64,000 nucleotides of DNA, taken from Erythrobacter sp. Lineage in GTDB: Bacteria > Pseudomonadota > Alphaproteobacteria > Sphingomonadales > Sphingomonadaceae. The stretch lies in assembly GCF_011765465.1 (NCBI RefSeq), contig NZ_CP050265.1:3078425-3142424 (forward strand). The letters run 5' to 3'. The notes below the pieces were generated by a model. The model ran no database searches. It saw nothing but the letters and a program-made list of their open reading frames with translations, and had not been told where the DNA came from. Below, piece by piece: positions 8,266-18,924 of this stretch; position 1 is the stretch's first letter, and each line of letters starts with the position of its first letter. The translations under genes were made by a program, and so were the position numbers.

Positions 8266-8916
8266 TTGTCAACCGCCCCTCGGCCCTCATCAAGGAGAGC
8301 CGGTCGCCCGGCCGACCGGGCGAAGCGCGCAGCGATTCTCGAGGCGGCCACCCGCAGTTTCTTCGATCACGGTTTCGCCGCGACTTCGATCGAACAGGTC
8401 GCCGCCGATGCGGGCGTCTCCAAGGTCACGGTCTACAACCATTTCGGCGACAAGCGCTCGCTCTTCGCCGCTTCGGTCGACCGCGAATGCGACAAGATGC
8501 GCGGCCATTTCTCGATTTCGCAGGCGGGGGAGGGGACGATCCGCGAACGGCTGAGAACGATCGGCGAGGCGATGGTCGCCTTCCTCGCGCGGCCCGAGAT
8601 GATCCGCTTCGAACACCGCATCGCCGCCGAGACCGAAAGCGATCCCGACCTTGGCCGGGCCTTCCTCGAGGCCGGACCGTGGCGGATGAAGACGGAGTTC
8701 GCCGCGTTTCTCGAACACGCCGCCGAGGCTGGCGAACTCCTCATCGCGGACCCGGCGATCGCTGCCGAACAGTTCGTCTCGATGTGCAAGGGCATGGGCG
8801 ATCTCGACCGCCGTTTCGGCGCGCGCCCGGACCCACAGGAAAGTCTCCAGCGGATCGAGCGCGCGGTCGATGTCTTTCTCGCTGCCTATTCGCCCGAGGA
8901 AAGCGCCTCGCTCTGA
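8266..8916 (+). CDS. TetR/AcrR family transcriptional regulator, 216 aa
   Basis: The N-terminal helix-turn-helix of the TetR family is clear: RAAILEAATRSFFDHGFAAT, then IEQVAADAGVSKVTVYNHFG, followed by a helical ligand-binding region resembling the AcrR C-terminal type. The start is TTG at 8266; no ATG lies before the HTH. Divergent from the ABC exporter operon, with tandem palindromes in the gap, it most likely represses that exporter and itself until an effector binds. The effector is not predictable. Confidence 0.9.
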   Translation: MSTAPRPSSRRAGRPADRAKRAAILEAATRSFFDHGFAATSIEQVAADAGVSKVTVYNHFGDKRSLFAASVDRECDKMRGHFSISQAGEGTIRERLRTIGEAMVAFLARPEMIRFEHRIAAETESDPDLGRAFLEAGPWRMKTEFAAFLEHAAEAGELLIADPAIAAEQFVSMCKGMGDLDRRFGARPDPQESLQRIERAVDVFLAAYSPEESASL

Positions 8917-9028
8917 TCGGAAAAACGCAAGCTGGACCGCGTAGATACGCACGGTGCCCCGTGGCACGCATTATCTTGCCATTCATTCGCGCGGACCTAC
9001 ATTGGCGGGGCAGAAAGGAATCCAGACG

Positions 9029-11005
<1,977 letters not shown>

Positions 11006-11030
11006 GCCTGCCTCAAGCCGATACACGAAA

Positions 11031-11061
11031 GGGCGTTCGGACAGGGTCCGGACGCCCTTTT
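11031..11061 (+). terminator. Intrinsic terminator after ftsH
   Basis: GGGCGTTCGGAC (11031-11042) pairs with GTCCGGACGCCC (11046-11057), with one G-U pair and a three-base loop, followed by TTTT. It sits 25 bases after the ftsH stop codon. Confidence 0.9.
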
Positions 11062-11074
11062 GCCATCGGCCCGA

Positions 11075-12163
11075 TCAGAATCCGCCGAGCAGCAGCAGCG
11101 CCTGCAGGAACAGCAGTAAAACGATCAGCATGAAGACCTGCAGCGCAAAGAACCGCCACAGGGTCGAGAAGCGCGAGAGGCCGTAGCTATAGCGTAAATG
11201 CTTGTAGAGATGGAGCGGCGCGGCGATCGCAAACAGGCCGAAGGTCCAGCCGAGTGATAATCCCGCCGCGTTGAGCAGCGACAGGGTGATGAACAGCAAG
11301 GACATGAAGGCGAGCGAATAGGTCACGAAGATCGCGTGGTCATACGCCTTGAAGCGGCGCCGCCATGCGAACATGAGCCAGACGAAGGGTATTGAGAGTG
11401 GGATCAGCAGCCAGCTGAACTTGTAGCCGTTCGCCTGCAACTTGTAGAGCATCAGCCCCGGGTTCTCGCGCCACTTCTTGACGAGGCCCTGGTCGAATTC
11501 CTCGATCCCCGTGACGTTCATCCTGAGATTGCGTAGGTCGATTTCGCCTTGCGCGTCCCCGGTCCCCGCAGCCGCCTCCGTTTCGGCTGCGCTTTCGGAA
11601 GGCTTGTCACCGAGGAAGGATTCGATCACTTCCACTTCGCGTTGGCGGTGCGCTCTGAGGGGGTCGTTTTCGTCGAGCGAGGCGATTTCTGCGCGCATCT
11701 TCTCGACCTGCGCTTCGCTGTCCGTTCGGATACGCTCGGCAGTCCCGCCGAAATCGAGGTTGGTCGGGGTGGAAAGCCCCACCATCTGAAACACCGCGAA
11801 CATGGCGAAGACGCTGAACAGGAACATCGACATGGGGCTGACGAAGCTGGCCCGTTCGCCTTCGATGTAGCGGCGGGTCAGCCTGCCCGGCTTGAAGGCG
11901 AGTAGCGGCAGGGTGCGCGACAGCTTGCCGTCGATATGAAGGACGCCGTGGACAAGGTCATGCCCGATCGCGGTGAGAGTGCGGTGAAGATGCGCCTTCT
12001 GGCCGCAATTCGGGCAGTAATTGCCGGTGAAGACGGTTCCGCAATTGGCGCAGGTGACGGTCTGGGCGGGATCGCCGGATATCCGCCCCCGCGCAGGCTC
12101 CACCGCCCCTCCGACCAGCGCGCCTTCGACGACGCCCCCAAGTCCTTCCGTCACCTCGTTCAT
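11075..12163 (-). CDS. DUF3667 domain membrane protein with zinc ribbon, 362 aa
   Basis: Residues about 38-53 form a zinc ribbon, CANCGTVFTGNYCPNC, followed by HRTLTAIGHDLVHGVLHIDG and KLSRTLPLLAFKPGRLTRRYIEGERASFV, the hallmark of the DUF3667 family. Three or four hydrophobic helices follow (about residues 110-132 and three near the C-terminus), with a charged, Glu-rich cytoplasmic segment between. The function is unknown; the family is common in Sphingomonadales. It converges on ftsH and lies 108 bases past the divided ParA-like gene. No signal peptide is seen. Confidence 0.88.
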   Translation of the reverse strand: MNEVTEGLGGVVEGALVGGAVEPARGRISGDPAQTVTCANCGTVFTGNYCPNCGQKAHLHRTLTAIGHDLVHGVLHIDGKLSRTLPLLAFKPGRLTRRYIEGERASFVSPMSMFLFSVFAMFAVFQMVGLSTPTNLDFGGTAERIRTDSEAQVEKMRAEIASLDENDPLRAHRQREVEVIESFLGDKPSESAAETEAAAGTGDAQGEIDLRNLRMNVTGIEEFDQGLVKKWRENPGLMLYKLQANGYKFSWLLIPLSIPFVWLMFAWRRRFKAYDHAIFVTYSLAFMSLLFITLSLLNAAGLSLGWTFGLFAIAAPLHLYKHLRYSYGLSRFSTLWRFFALQVFMLIVLLLFLQALLLLGGF

Positions 12164-12271
12164 CGCCTGGCCCCGTTTCGAGATGGAACGTCGCGCGGAC
12201 CTGCGAGGCCCGCTTTCGGGCGACTATAGAGCGCGCGTCGGCGATGCCAAACCCGCGCGACCGGCGGACCA

Positions 12272-13003
12272 TTATTTCTCGGCGAGCTTGCGCTCGATCG
12301 CCGCCCACAGGTGCGCGAAGGCGCGCGCGGCGGGCGAGCGGGGGGCGAAGGCCCCGACGGGCTTGCGCTCGACCGCGCATTGCTCGATCGCGCTGGCGAG
12401 CGGGACGACGGGCCAGTTCGGATTGGCCTCGCGCGCCTGCTTGTGCAGCGAACGGCGCAGGTCGAGCATGGAAAGCACCGGCAGGATCGGCGGGTGTCCC
12501 TTGCCCGAGCCGCGCACTTCCTCGACCACGAGATCGAACGCGCGCGCGGAAAGCGGCGAGGGCGGAAGGGGCACGATCACCAGGTCGGCGGCGCGCATGA
12601 CCTGCGAACTCACCTCGTTGAGCACTGGCGGGCAATCGAACACGATCCGGTCGTATTCCTTCGACAGCGTCTGGGTGAGCTTGGCGAGGCGCTTCTTCTT
12701 GCCGAGCGTGTCGAACTGTCGCCCGAGCGTGCGGATGCTTTCATCGGCGGGGAGCAGGTCGAGGTTCTTGATCCCGGTCTTCTGGATGAGCTTGGCCGGA
12801 TTGCGCTCGGCGGCGAAGACCGTGTCGGCGGTGCGTTTCTTCTTGGGGTCGACACCAAGCAGGAAACCCGACCCGTTCGAGGCGTCGAGATCCCACAAAA
12901 GCGTGCGCCGCCGCGAGATCTGCGCCGCGCACCAGGCGAGGTTGACCGCGAAGGTCGTCTTTCCGACGCCGCCCTTGACGGAATAGATCGCGATCGTCGC
13001 CAT
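12272..13003 (-). CDS. ParA-family ATPase, 243 aa
   Basis: Deviant Walker A KGGVGKTTFAVNLA at the N-terminus, a DLDASNGSGF switch I region, and VFDCPPVLN as Walker B. The size and absence of an N-terminal HTH match chromosomal orphan ParA/MinD-like proteins; no parB, parS or minC gene is nearby. It probably positions a cargo rather than the chromosome itself. It is leftward, 198 bases beyond the rpoZ end, and separated from rpoZ by a terminator, so it has its own promoter. Confidence 0.85.
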   Translation of the reverse strand: MATIAIYSVKGGVGKTTFAVNLAWCAAQISRRRTLLWDLDASNGSGFLLGVDPKKKRTADTVFAAERNPAKLIQKTGIKNLDLLPADESIRTLGRQFDTLGKKKRLAKLTQTLSKEYDRIVFDCPPVLNEVSSQVMRAADLVIVPLPPSPLSARAFDLVVEEVRGSGKGHPPILPVLSMLDLRRSLHKQAREANPNWPVVPLASAIEQCAVERKPVGAFAPRSPAARAFAHLWAAIERKLAEK

Positions 13004-13145
13004 GCGGCCGCCTTGCTCCCTGTCGCCTCGCTTCTATTGTTACGTTTCGATTACAGGCAATTTCGTCGCACCTTCGCTGCGCAAAGGCAAGCCGCTCCCG
13101 GTGCAGTCAGAATGTTGTCACCCTGCGCAAGATCATGCGCCAAAG

Positions 13146-13169
13146 AAAAAGGCCGCCACAAGGGCGGCC
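13146..13169 (-). terminator. Intrinsic terminator of rpoZ
   Basis: Read leftward, GGCCGCC (13169-13163) pairs with GGCGGCC (13157-13151) around a five-base loop and is followed by TTTTT (13150-13146). It lies about 30 bases after the rpoZ stop codon. Confidence 0.85.
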
Positions 13170-13201
13170 TTTCACCTGTCTCTATCCGCTACGAAAGCGG
13201 T

Positions 13202-13546
13202 TCAGCCGTCGTAATCGGCTCCGATCGAGGTCGAGCGGGTCGGCGCCGACGCTGTGATCCGCAGCGCCTCGGCCGACTGGCTGAGCGAGCCGATTTCGTC
13301 GGCATCGTCCTCGTCGTCGGGCAGGATCTTCTGCAGGCCGACGATGAGCGATTCCTCAAGATCCTTGGGTCGGATGGTCTGTTCGGCGATTTCGCGCAGG
13401 GCGACGACCGGGTTCTTGTCGCGGTCGCGGTCGATCGTCAGCTCGCTGCCGCCGGAGATTTCGCGCGCACGCTGGGCGGCGAGCAGGACGAGGTCGAAGC
13501 GGTTCGGAACCTTGTCGACGCAATCTTCAACGGTAACGCGTGCCAT
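13202..13546 (-). CDS. rpoZ: DNA-directed RNA polymerase omega subunit, 114 aa
   Basis: [30 protein letters not shown] is the conserved omega N-terminus; [11 protein letters not shown] follows. Omega wraps the beta-prime C-terminal tail, aids assembly, and in proteobacteria forms one ppGpp site. The C-terminal 40 residues are acidic and then variable ([18 protein letters not shown]), as in other alphaproteobacteria. It lies 96 bases after dnaB on the same strand and ends at its own terminator. Confidence 0.97.
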   Translation of the reverse strand: MARVTVEDCVDKVPNRFDLVLLAAQRAREISGGSELTIDRDRDKNPVVALREIAEQTIRPKDLEESLIVGLQKILPDDEDDADEIGSLSQSAEALRITASAPTRSTSIGADYDG

Positions 13547-13642
13547 GGGCGTGTCTCTTTATTGTCCGGGACTTCAGGAAAGCTTGCGAGCTAGGCGCAG
13601 CGCCGCTTCCTGTCAAGGATACGCGCCCCGGCCCGGCCGGCG

Positions 13643-15154
13643 CTATTCGTAGCCGTAATCCGAATAGTCGCGGGTGTTGGGCGAGGTGAACTTGGTGATC
13701 TCGCTCTGGAAATGGAGCGGGACGTTGCCGGTCGAGCCGTGGCGCTGCTTGGCGACGATCAGGGTCGCCTTGCCGACCAGCTCCTCGTGCTTTTCCTCCC
13801 ATGCCCGATACTTCTCGCGCACTTCTTCGGAGGAGGAGCCGTCGGGCGTGTCCGGTTTCACCAGCAAGTGGTAATAATCCGAGCGGTAGATGAACCAGAC
13901 CATGTCGGCGTCCTGTTCGATCGAGCCCGATTCCCTGAGGTCGGAGAGCATAGGGCGCTTGTCGTCGCGCTGCTCGACCGCGCGGGAAAGCTGCGAGAGC
14001 GCGATCACCGGGACCGACAATTCCTTGGCCAGCGTCTTGAGCCCGCGGCTGATCTCGGAAATCTCGTTCACGCGGTTGTCGTTCGCGCGGCCCGATCCCT
14101 GCAGCAGCTGGAGATAGTCGACCACGATGAGGCCGATGTCGTGCTTGCGTTTCATTCGCCGCGCGCGGTTGCGCAGGGCGGCGATGGTCAGCGCGGGCGT
14201 GTCGTCGATATAGAGCGGCAGCTCGGCAAGCCGCTGGCTGGCGAAGGAAAGCTGCTGGAACTCCTCGCGCGTCAGCTTGCCGCTGCGCAGCGATTCGGAG
14301 GAAATCTCGGCCTGTTCGGCGAGAATGCGGGTGGCGAGCTGGTCCGCGCTCATTTCGAGGCTGAAGAAGGCGACCGGCGCGCCGTAGTTGAACTCGCCCC
14401 CTTCGGACAGCCAGCGCAGGTGTTCCTCGGCGCAGTTGAAGGCGATGTTGGTGGCAAGCGAGGTCTTGCCCATGCCCGGCCGGCCGGCAAGGATGACGAG
14501 GTCGGAATTGTGAAGCCCCGAGGTCTTCGAATCGATCGTGTCGATGCCGGTCGTCTTACCCGACAGCCCGCCGCCCGAATTGAGTGCGGCCTCCGCCATC
14601 TTGAGCGCGGTCATCGAGGCTTCGCGGAAACTCGACACCGTGCTGCCCGTCTCGGCCCCTTCGGCGACCTTGAACAGGTCGGCTTCGGCCTGGGCGATGC
14701 GCTCCATCGGGCCGATCTCCTCGGAGGTGTCGAGCGCGCCTTCGACGAGCCAGCGCCCGACCGTCACCAGTTCGCGCAATAGGGCGAGGTCATAGATCTG
14801 CTGGGCCAGTTCGCGCGTGGCGAGCAGGCCCGCCCCGTTCGCGGTGAGCTGCGCGAGATAGGTCGTCCCGCCCAGTTCCTTCAAAGCCTCGTCGGCCTCG
14901 AAATAGGGCCGCAGCGTCACCGGCGAGGCGGTCGCGTTGCGATCGATCACCTTGAGAATGCGCTCGTAGATGCGCTGGTGGAGCGGCTCGAAGAAATGCT
15001 CGGGCCGAATCGGCACCTGCAGTTCCTCGATCACCTTGTTGTCGATCAGCACCGCGCCGAGAAAGGCCGCCTCCGCTTCGAGATTGGACGGCAGGCGGCG
15101 CGGTTCGGCGGAATCGTCCGAGGTGACGAGGGCGAGCTTTTCGGGTTCGGGCAT
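13643..15154 (-). CDS. dnaB: Replicative DNA helicase DnaB, 503 aa
   Basis: The N-terminal primase-interacting domain begins at RRLPSNLEAEAAFLGAVLIDN; the RecA-like helicase domain has Walker A GRPGMGKTSLATNIAF, VAFFSLEMS, and Walker B LIVVDYLQLL. It unwinds DNA at the fork as a hexamer loaded by DnaA/DnaC-like factors. No intein is present and the length is normal. The upstream gap contains a near-consensus DnaA box at 15233-15241 and an AT-rich possible promoter around 15205-15215, so DnaA control is plausible but unproven. Confidence 0.98.
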   Translation of the reverse strand: MPEPEKLALVTSDDSAEPRRLPSNLEAEAAFLGAVLIDNKVIEELQVPIRPEHFFEPLHQRIYERILKVIDRNATASPVTLRPYFEADEALKELGGTTYLAQLTANGAGLLATRELAQQIYDLALLRELVTVGRWLVEGALDTSEEIGPMERIAQAEADLFKVAEGAETGSTVSSFREASMTALKMAEAALNSGGGLSGKTTGIDTIDSKTSGLHNSDLVILAGRPGMGKTSLATNIAFNCAEEHLRWLSEGGEFNYGAPVAFFSLEMSADQLATRILAEQAEISSESLRSGKLTREEFQQLSFASQRLAELPLYIDDTPALTIAALRNRARRMKRKHDIGLIVVDYLQLLQGSGRANDNRVNEISEISRGLKTLAKELSVPVIALSQLSRAVEQRDDKRPMLSDLRESGSIEQDADMVWFIYRSDYYHLLVKPDTPDGSSSEEVREKYRAWEEKHEELVGKATLIVAKQRHGSTGNVPLHFQSEITKFTSPNTRDYSDYGYE

Positions 15155-15232
15155 GGGCTATCAATGCGCCCGCTTGGCAGCTCCTGGCAAGGCTCGCGCG
15201 GGCAATATATTTTTCGCGAGGGTGCCGGGCGC

Positions 15233-15241
15233 TGTGGATAG
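15233..15241 (-). promoter_or_regulatory. DnaA-box-like site upstream of dnaB
   Basis: Read leftward this is CTATCCACA, matching the DnaA consensus TTATCCACA at 8 of 9 positions. It lies 79 bases upstream of the dnaB start in the gap shared with the divergent UPF0262 gene. A single box can occur by chance in 64 kb, so the regulatory role is inference. Confidence 0.4.
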
Positions 15242-15301
15242 CGGGGATGGCGAATCGAAGTGCTTGAATAACCTCCCCGCGATCTGCGAAGGCATTTCGT
15301 C

Positions 15302-15835
15302 ATGGTCAGTCCGCCGCCCGATTCTAGCGTGCCGCCTGCGCCGGGCTCATCCCCGGACGCGCACCGAATCGCACATATTTCGCTCGACGAGGAAACGATC
15401 CTGTGGCGCAATGCCGATGTCGAACAGGAACGGCGCGTCGCGATCTACGACCTGATCGAGGAAAACAGCTTCAAGCCGGTGCGCAGCGCCGAGCGCGGGG
15501 CGAAGGGGCCCTACCGCCTCCATCTCTCGGTGCGCGACGGGCGGCTGGCGATGGACATCGCCGATGAAGCCGAGCAGCCGCTCGAAACGCTGCTCATCGG
15601 ACTTGCGAGGTTCCGCCGCCCGATCCGCGAATATTTCGCGATCTGCGACAGCTATTACCAGGCGATCCGCAAGGCGACCCCGGCCGAGATCGAGACGATC
15701 GACATGGCGCGGCGCGGCATTCACAACAATGCGGCCGAACTGCTGCTCGAACGGCTCGAGGGCAAGGTCGAGACCGATTTTCCCACCGCGCGGCGGCTGT
15801 TCACGCTGATCTGCGTCCTCCACATCAAGGGCTGA
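15302..15835 (+). CDS. UPF0262 family protein, 177 aa
   Basis: Family traits run the whole length: HRIAHISLDEETI, EQERRVAIYDLIEENSF, GPYRLHLSVRDGRL, FRRPIREYFAICDSYYQAIR and TARRLFTLICVLHIKG. The family is confined mostly to alphaproteobacteria and has no known function. The first 20 residues are a Pro/Ser-rich extension not seen in the conserved core, so translation might start later, but no internal Met is available before the domain. It is followed four bases later by the GH25-like gene, forming an apparent operon with cdd. Confidence 0.88.
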   Translation: MVSPPPDSSVPPAPGSSPDAHRIAHISLDEETILWRNADVEQERRVAIYDLIEENSFKPVRSAERGAKGPYRLHLSVRDGRLAMDIADEAEQPLETLLIGLARFRRPIREYFAICDSYYQAIRKATPAEIETIDMARRGIHNNAAELLLERLEGKVETDFPTARRLFTLICVLHIKG

Positions 15836-15839
15836 AGGC

Positions 15840-16580
15840 ATGGCGAAGGCCCGGCTGACGAATGCCCGTCGCCGCAAGCTCGGCGCGGGTGGGCGTATCA
15901 TCCGCCTGATGTGGCAGGGCTTTGCGCTGCTGGTGCTCGCGACGATCCTCTATTCGGGCTGGCTGTGGGTCGATATGCGAGGCTGGCGTCCGGCGGAGGA
16001 GCTCTATCCGGAACAAGGTGCGGTGATCGCGAGCGGGACATCGGGCACGCGTTTCGAGACGCTGAAGGCTTTGGGCGCGCAATTCGTCTATCTCGAACTC
16101 GCGTCAAGCGATGCGGTCCCCGATCCGGGCCTTGCCGCGCGGATGGATGCCGCGCGCGCGGCAGGGCTCAAGGTCGGGCTCGCCTTTCCCTTCGATCTGT
16201 GCGCGCGCGCGGACCCGCAGAGCGCGCGTTTCACCCGTATGGTGCCGCGCGACGACGATCTTTTGCCGCCCGCGCTGATCCTGCGGATCGGACGGATCCC
16301 GTGCACTCCGCCGGTGAGCGAGGCGGCGGTCGAGAGCGAACTGATGACGCTGGTCAACCAGATCGAGATGCACGCCGGGCGCCCCGTGATCCTCAAGCTC
16401 GGCCCCGCCTTCGAGCAGAAGTACCGCACCGCCGCGACGATGGAGCGTGACCTGTGGCTGATGCGCGACCGGGCCGAGCCGGACTATGCCGGGCGGCCCT
16501 GGCTGCTATGGAGCGCGAATGGCAGCCTCATGACCGAGGCTTCGGAGGATCCTGTCGAATGGGTGGTGGTGCAGAAGTGA
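15840..16580 (+). CDS. Membrane-anchored GH25 (lysozyme)-like protein lacking catalytic acids, 246 aa
   Basis: One N-terminal membrane helix (about residues 22-44), then a region with the order of strands and helices of GH25 muramidases: FETLKALGAQFVYLELASSD, MDAARAAGLKVGLAFPF, LLPPALILRIGRI and VILKLGPAFEQKY. In active members the first strand carries an Asp (DVSxxQG) and a later strand a DxE pair; here these read AVIASG (about 61-66) and LILRI (about 146-150), so the acids are missing. It probably binds rather than cleaves glycan. Its stop overlaps the cdd start (GTGA). The GH25 relation is my inference from pattern. Confidence 0.65.
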   Translation: MAKARLTNARRRKLGAGGRIIRLMWQGFALLVLATILYSGWLWVDMRGWRPAEELYPEQGAVIASGTSGTRFETLKALGAQFVYLELASSDAVPDPGLAARMDAARAAGLKVGLAFPFDLCARADPQSARFTRMVPRDDDLLPPALILRIGRIPCTPPVSEAAVESELMTLVNQIEMHAGRPVILKLGPAFEQKYRTAATMERDLWLMRDRAEPDYAGRPWLLWSANGSLMTEASEDPVEWVVVQK

Positions 16581-17008
16581 CCCTTGGAGAGGCGCAGCGG
16601 GCCGAACTCATCGAGGCCGCGCGCTCGGCCGCGCGCCATGCCTATGCACCCTATTCCGACTACAGCGTCGGCGCGGCGCTGCTGTTCGAGGACGGGGCGG
16701 TCATCACCGGCTGCAATGTCGAGAACGCGAGCTATGGCCTTGCGCTGTGCGCCGAGACGGTCGCGGTGGCGAAGGCGCTGGGCGAGGGACGGCGCGGCGG
16801 GCTGGTCGCGGTCGCGGTGACCGGGCCGACCGACAAGGGAGACGGCGCTCCGATCACGCCGTGCGGGCGCTGCCGCCAGGTGCTCAACGAGATCGCGCAG
16901 CTCGGCGCGACCGACCCGCTGGTGCTGTGTGTCGGGACCGAGCGGACCGAGAGCGTGTCGCTGTCCGACCTACTCCCGCGCGCTTTCGGCCCGGCGAACC
17001 TTGCCTGA
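16577..17008 (+). CDS. cdd: Cytidine deaminase, 143 aa
   Basis: Homotetrameric-type cytidine deaminase converting (deoxy)cytidine to uridine. Zinc ligands Cys58, Cys96 and Cys99 and the proton shuttle Glu60 are visible in ALCAETVAV and TPCGRCRQV; the substrate motif GCNVENASYG precedes them. The start is the GTG at 16577, overlapping the stop of the upstream gene by four bases, which gives the usual family N-terminus. It belongs to the UPF0262/GH25-like/cdd unit; this pairing with a wall-like protein has no known reason. Confidence 0.95.
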   Translation: MTLGEAQRAELIEAARSAARHAYAPYSDYSVGAALLFEDGAVITGCNVENASYGLALCAETVAVAKALGEGRRGGLVAVAVTGPTDKGDGAPITPCGRCRQVLNEIAQLGATDPLVLCVGTERTESVSLSDLLPRAFGPANLA

Positions 17009-17014
17009 AGCCGA

Positions 17015-17728
17015 CTAGTTGCCGAGCAGGTCGCCGAGCGCCCCGCCGATATTGCCGAGCGGGTTCCTGCGAAAAGCGCGCTCCTCGCGGCCGATATAGG
17101 CGAAAATCCCGTCGAGCGCCTGCTCGCTCACCGAGCGGTTGATGCCCTCGCGGTCCAGTCCGGCGTCGCGGATGAAGGAATGCCTTTCTGCGAGCCCGTC
17201 GAACTCGTCATAGACCCCGGTGGCGCCGAGGGCGTCGTCCACCAGCGGTTCGAGCTTGGCCGATAGCGCGTCGTTCGACGAACGGCGCAGGTATTGCGTG
17301 CCGCCGTCGCTTTCCGACACGATCCCCGGCGCGTCGGACCAAGATAACCCGTCGATCGCGTCGCGGAAGATCGGCTTGGCCTCGCCCGCGGCGGTCCCGG
17401 CGGCGTCGTTGATCCTCCGCGTGATCCCGCCGAGCACGCCGAGCCGGTCACCCGCCTGCATGATCCGGCCGAGCAGGCCCGAGGATGCCCTGCCGACGAT
17501 GGGAAGGCCGATGCGGACCTCCTCGTCCTCGTAGAATGCGCCGGGCCGCGCGAGCTTGTCGAGCGCGTTGTCGGTCGCCCGCCCCAGGATCGAGGAAAGG
17601 CCGAGCCCCTGCGCCCTCGCGCGGCCCGGCGCGAAGGCCCCCGCAACCCCGCAGGCGGCGAGCCCTGCGATGAATACTCTGCGGTCCGCGTGGAAGCCGC
17701 GCTTCGCCAAGGCTCGATGATCTTTCAT
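17015..17728 (-). CDS. DUF4197 domain exported protein, 237 aa
   Basis: An N-terminal basic segment followed by a hydrophobic stretch (FIAGLAACGVAGAFA) and GRARAQG suggests export, with cleavage after ARA; the preceding twin arginine (DRRVF) makes Tat export possible. The DUF4197 core shows as GEAKPIFRDAIDGLSWSDAPGI, DALSAKLEPLVDDALGATGVYDEF and the C-terminal ALDGIFAYIGREERAFRRNPLG. Function unknown. GGGGGGAG lies nine bases before the ATG. It converges with cdd, with a six-base gap. Confidence 0.85.
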   Translation of the reverse strand: MKDHRALAKRGFHADRRVFIAGLAACGVAGAFAPGRARAQGLGLSSILGRATDNALDKLARPGAFYEDEEVRIGLPIVGRASSGLLGRIMQAGDRLGVLGGITRRINDAAGTAAGEAKPIFRDAIDGLSWSDAPGIVSESDGGTQYLRRSSNDALSAKLEPLVDDALGATGVYDEFDGLAERHSFIRDAGLDREGINRSVSEQALDGIFAYIGREERAFRRNPLGNIGGALGDLLGN

Positions 17729-17790
17729 TGCTGCAAACTCCCCCCTCCACTTTCGCGTGACCTTATCACACGATCAGCGAGGGGAAAGGC

Positions 17791-18924
17791 TCAGCGCGTT
17801 TCGATCCACTCGACCAGTGCCGCGAGGCAGTCGCGTGCCAGCAGCTTGCACCGCTCCGGCGACCAACCCTGTTCGGGCTCCGGGAAGTCGGCGAGATCCT
17901 TGTAGGGCATTTCCAGCGTCATCGCGCAGGCGCCGAAGCGTTCGGCGACCTGGTTGGTGCTCATCGACAGGTTGCCCTTGCCCGGCTGCGCCTTGGGATA
18001 GCCGAGCTTCGTCTGGAAATCGGGCGTGCGGCGGTCGAGGATGCGCTGGTAGCGGTAGAAGCCTTCGCCCTGTTCGTCGGTCCACGAAGGGATGCCCTCG
18101 AACCCGGCGAGGAACACGGCCGGAATCGCCTCATCGCCGTGCACGTCCATTGCGAAATCGACGCCGGTCTCGTCCATCCGGCCAAGGATCGCGAGCACCT
18201 CGGGCGATTTCTCCGCGCTGGGCGATGCCCATTCGCGGTTGAGATTCGTGCCGACCGCGTTGGTCCTCAGGTGCCCCCGGCGCGAGCCGTCGGGGTTGCA
18301 GTTCGGCACGATATGGAGGCGGCAGTGCTTGCGCAGCGCGCGCGCGACGGGGTCGGCCGGGTCGGTCAGGCATTCGAGCGCGCCTTCCATCCACCATTCG
18401 GCCTGTGTCTCGCCCGGGTGCTGGCGGGCATAGAGCCAGACCTGCATCTCCCCTTCGCCCATTTCGAGAAGGTCGAGCGGCTGGCCGTCGAGCGTCTTGC
18501 CGAGCCGGACGAGCTCCACCCCCTCGCTCGCCGCGGCCTCGGAGACGAGATCGTTGTGCCGCTCCATCGAATAAGGCGCGAAATAGGCGAACCAGGCGAT
18601 GTTCGAGGCGGGCGTGTAGCGGATCGTCAGCGTGCCGTTCTCCGCGTCCTTGTCGAAGCTGCTCGCCGCGCGCGCCCAGTATTCGCGGTCTTCCGAAACG
18701 CAGGCGTCGTAATCGGGCCAGCCGCCCGGATAGGCGCTGTCGTTGAGGCCGGTGAGCTTGAGCTCGACCTCCTCGCCCGCCGCGCCGGTCACGCGGAAAT
18801 GGAACCACTGCGCGAACTCGGACCGGTGGTCCTTGCGAATGGCGAGGCGCGCGGTGCAGCCGTCGATGGAGAGGACTTCGATATTGCCGCTGTCGAAAGC
18901 GGCATCGATGGCGATCTGGGTCAT
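17791..18924 (-). CDS. M14-family cytosolic carboxypeptidase (AGBL/Nna1-like), 377 aa
   Basis: An N-terminal beta domain (residues about 1-115) typical of cytosolic carboxypeptidases precedes the M14 catalytic domain. Zinc ligands are in [13 protein letters not shown] (His, Glu) and AMDVHGDEA (His); [21 protein letters not shown] is the substrate-binding segment, and Glu in TLEMPYKD is the catalytic base candidate. Eukaryotic relatives remove Glu from tubulin tails; bacterial targets are unknown. No signal peptide, so cytoplasmic. Its ATG overlaps the stop of the DUF4136 lipoprotein gene, so the two are coupled. Confidence 0.92.
   Translation of the reverse strand: MTQIAIDAAFDSGNIEVLSIDGCTARLAIRKDHRSEFAQWFHFRVTGAAGEEVELKLTGLNDSAYPGGWPDYDACVSEDREYWARAASSFDKDAENGTLTIRYTPASNIAWFAYFAPYSMERHNDLVSEAAASEGVELVRLGKTLDGQPLDLLEMGEGEMQVWLYARQHPGETQAEWWMEGALECLTDPADPVARALRKHCRLHIVPNCNPDGSRRGHLRTNAVGTNLNREWASPSAEKSPEVLAILGRMDETGVDFAMDVHGDEAIPAVFLAGFEGIPSWTDEQGEGFYRYQRILDRRTPDFQTKLGYPKAQPGKGNLSMSTNQVAERFGACAMTLEMPYKDLADFPEPEQGWSPERCKLLARDCLAALVEWIETR

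Noticed and set aside
8960..8980. Sigma-54-like promoter TGGCACG...TTGCC before ftsH
   Set aside because: The spacing between the GG and GC elements is about three bases too long for a sigma-54 promoter.
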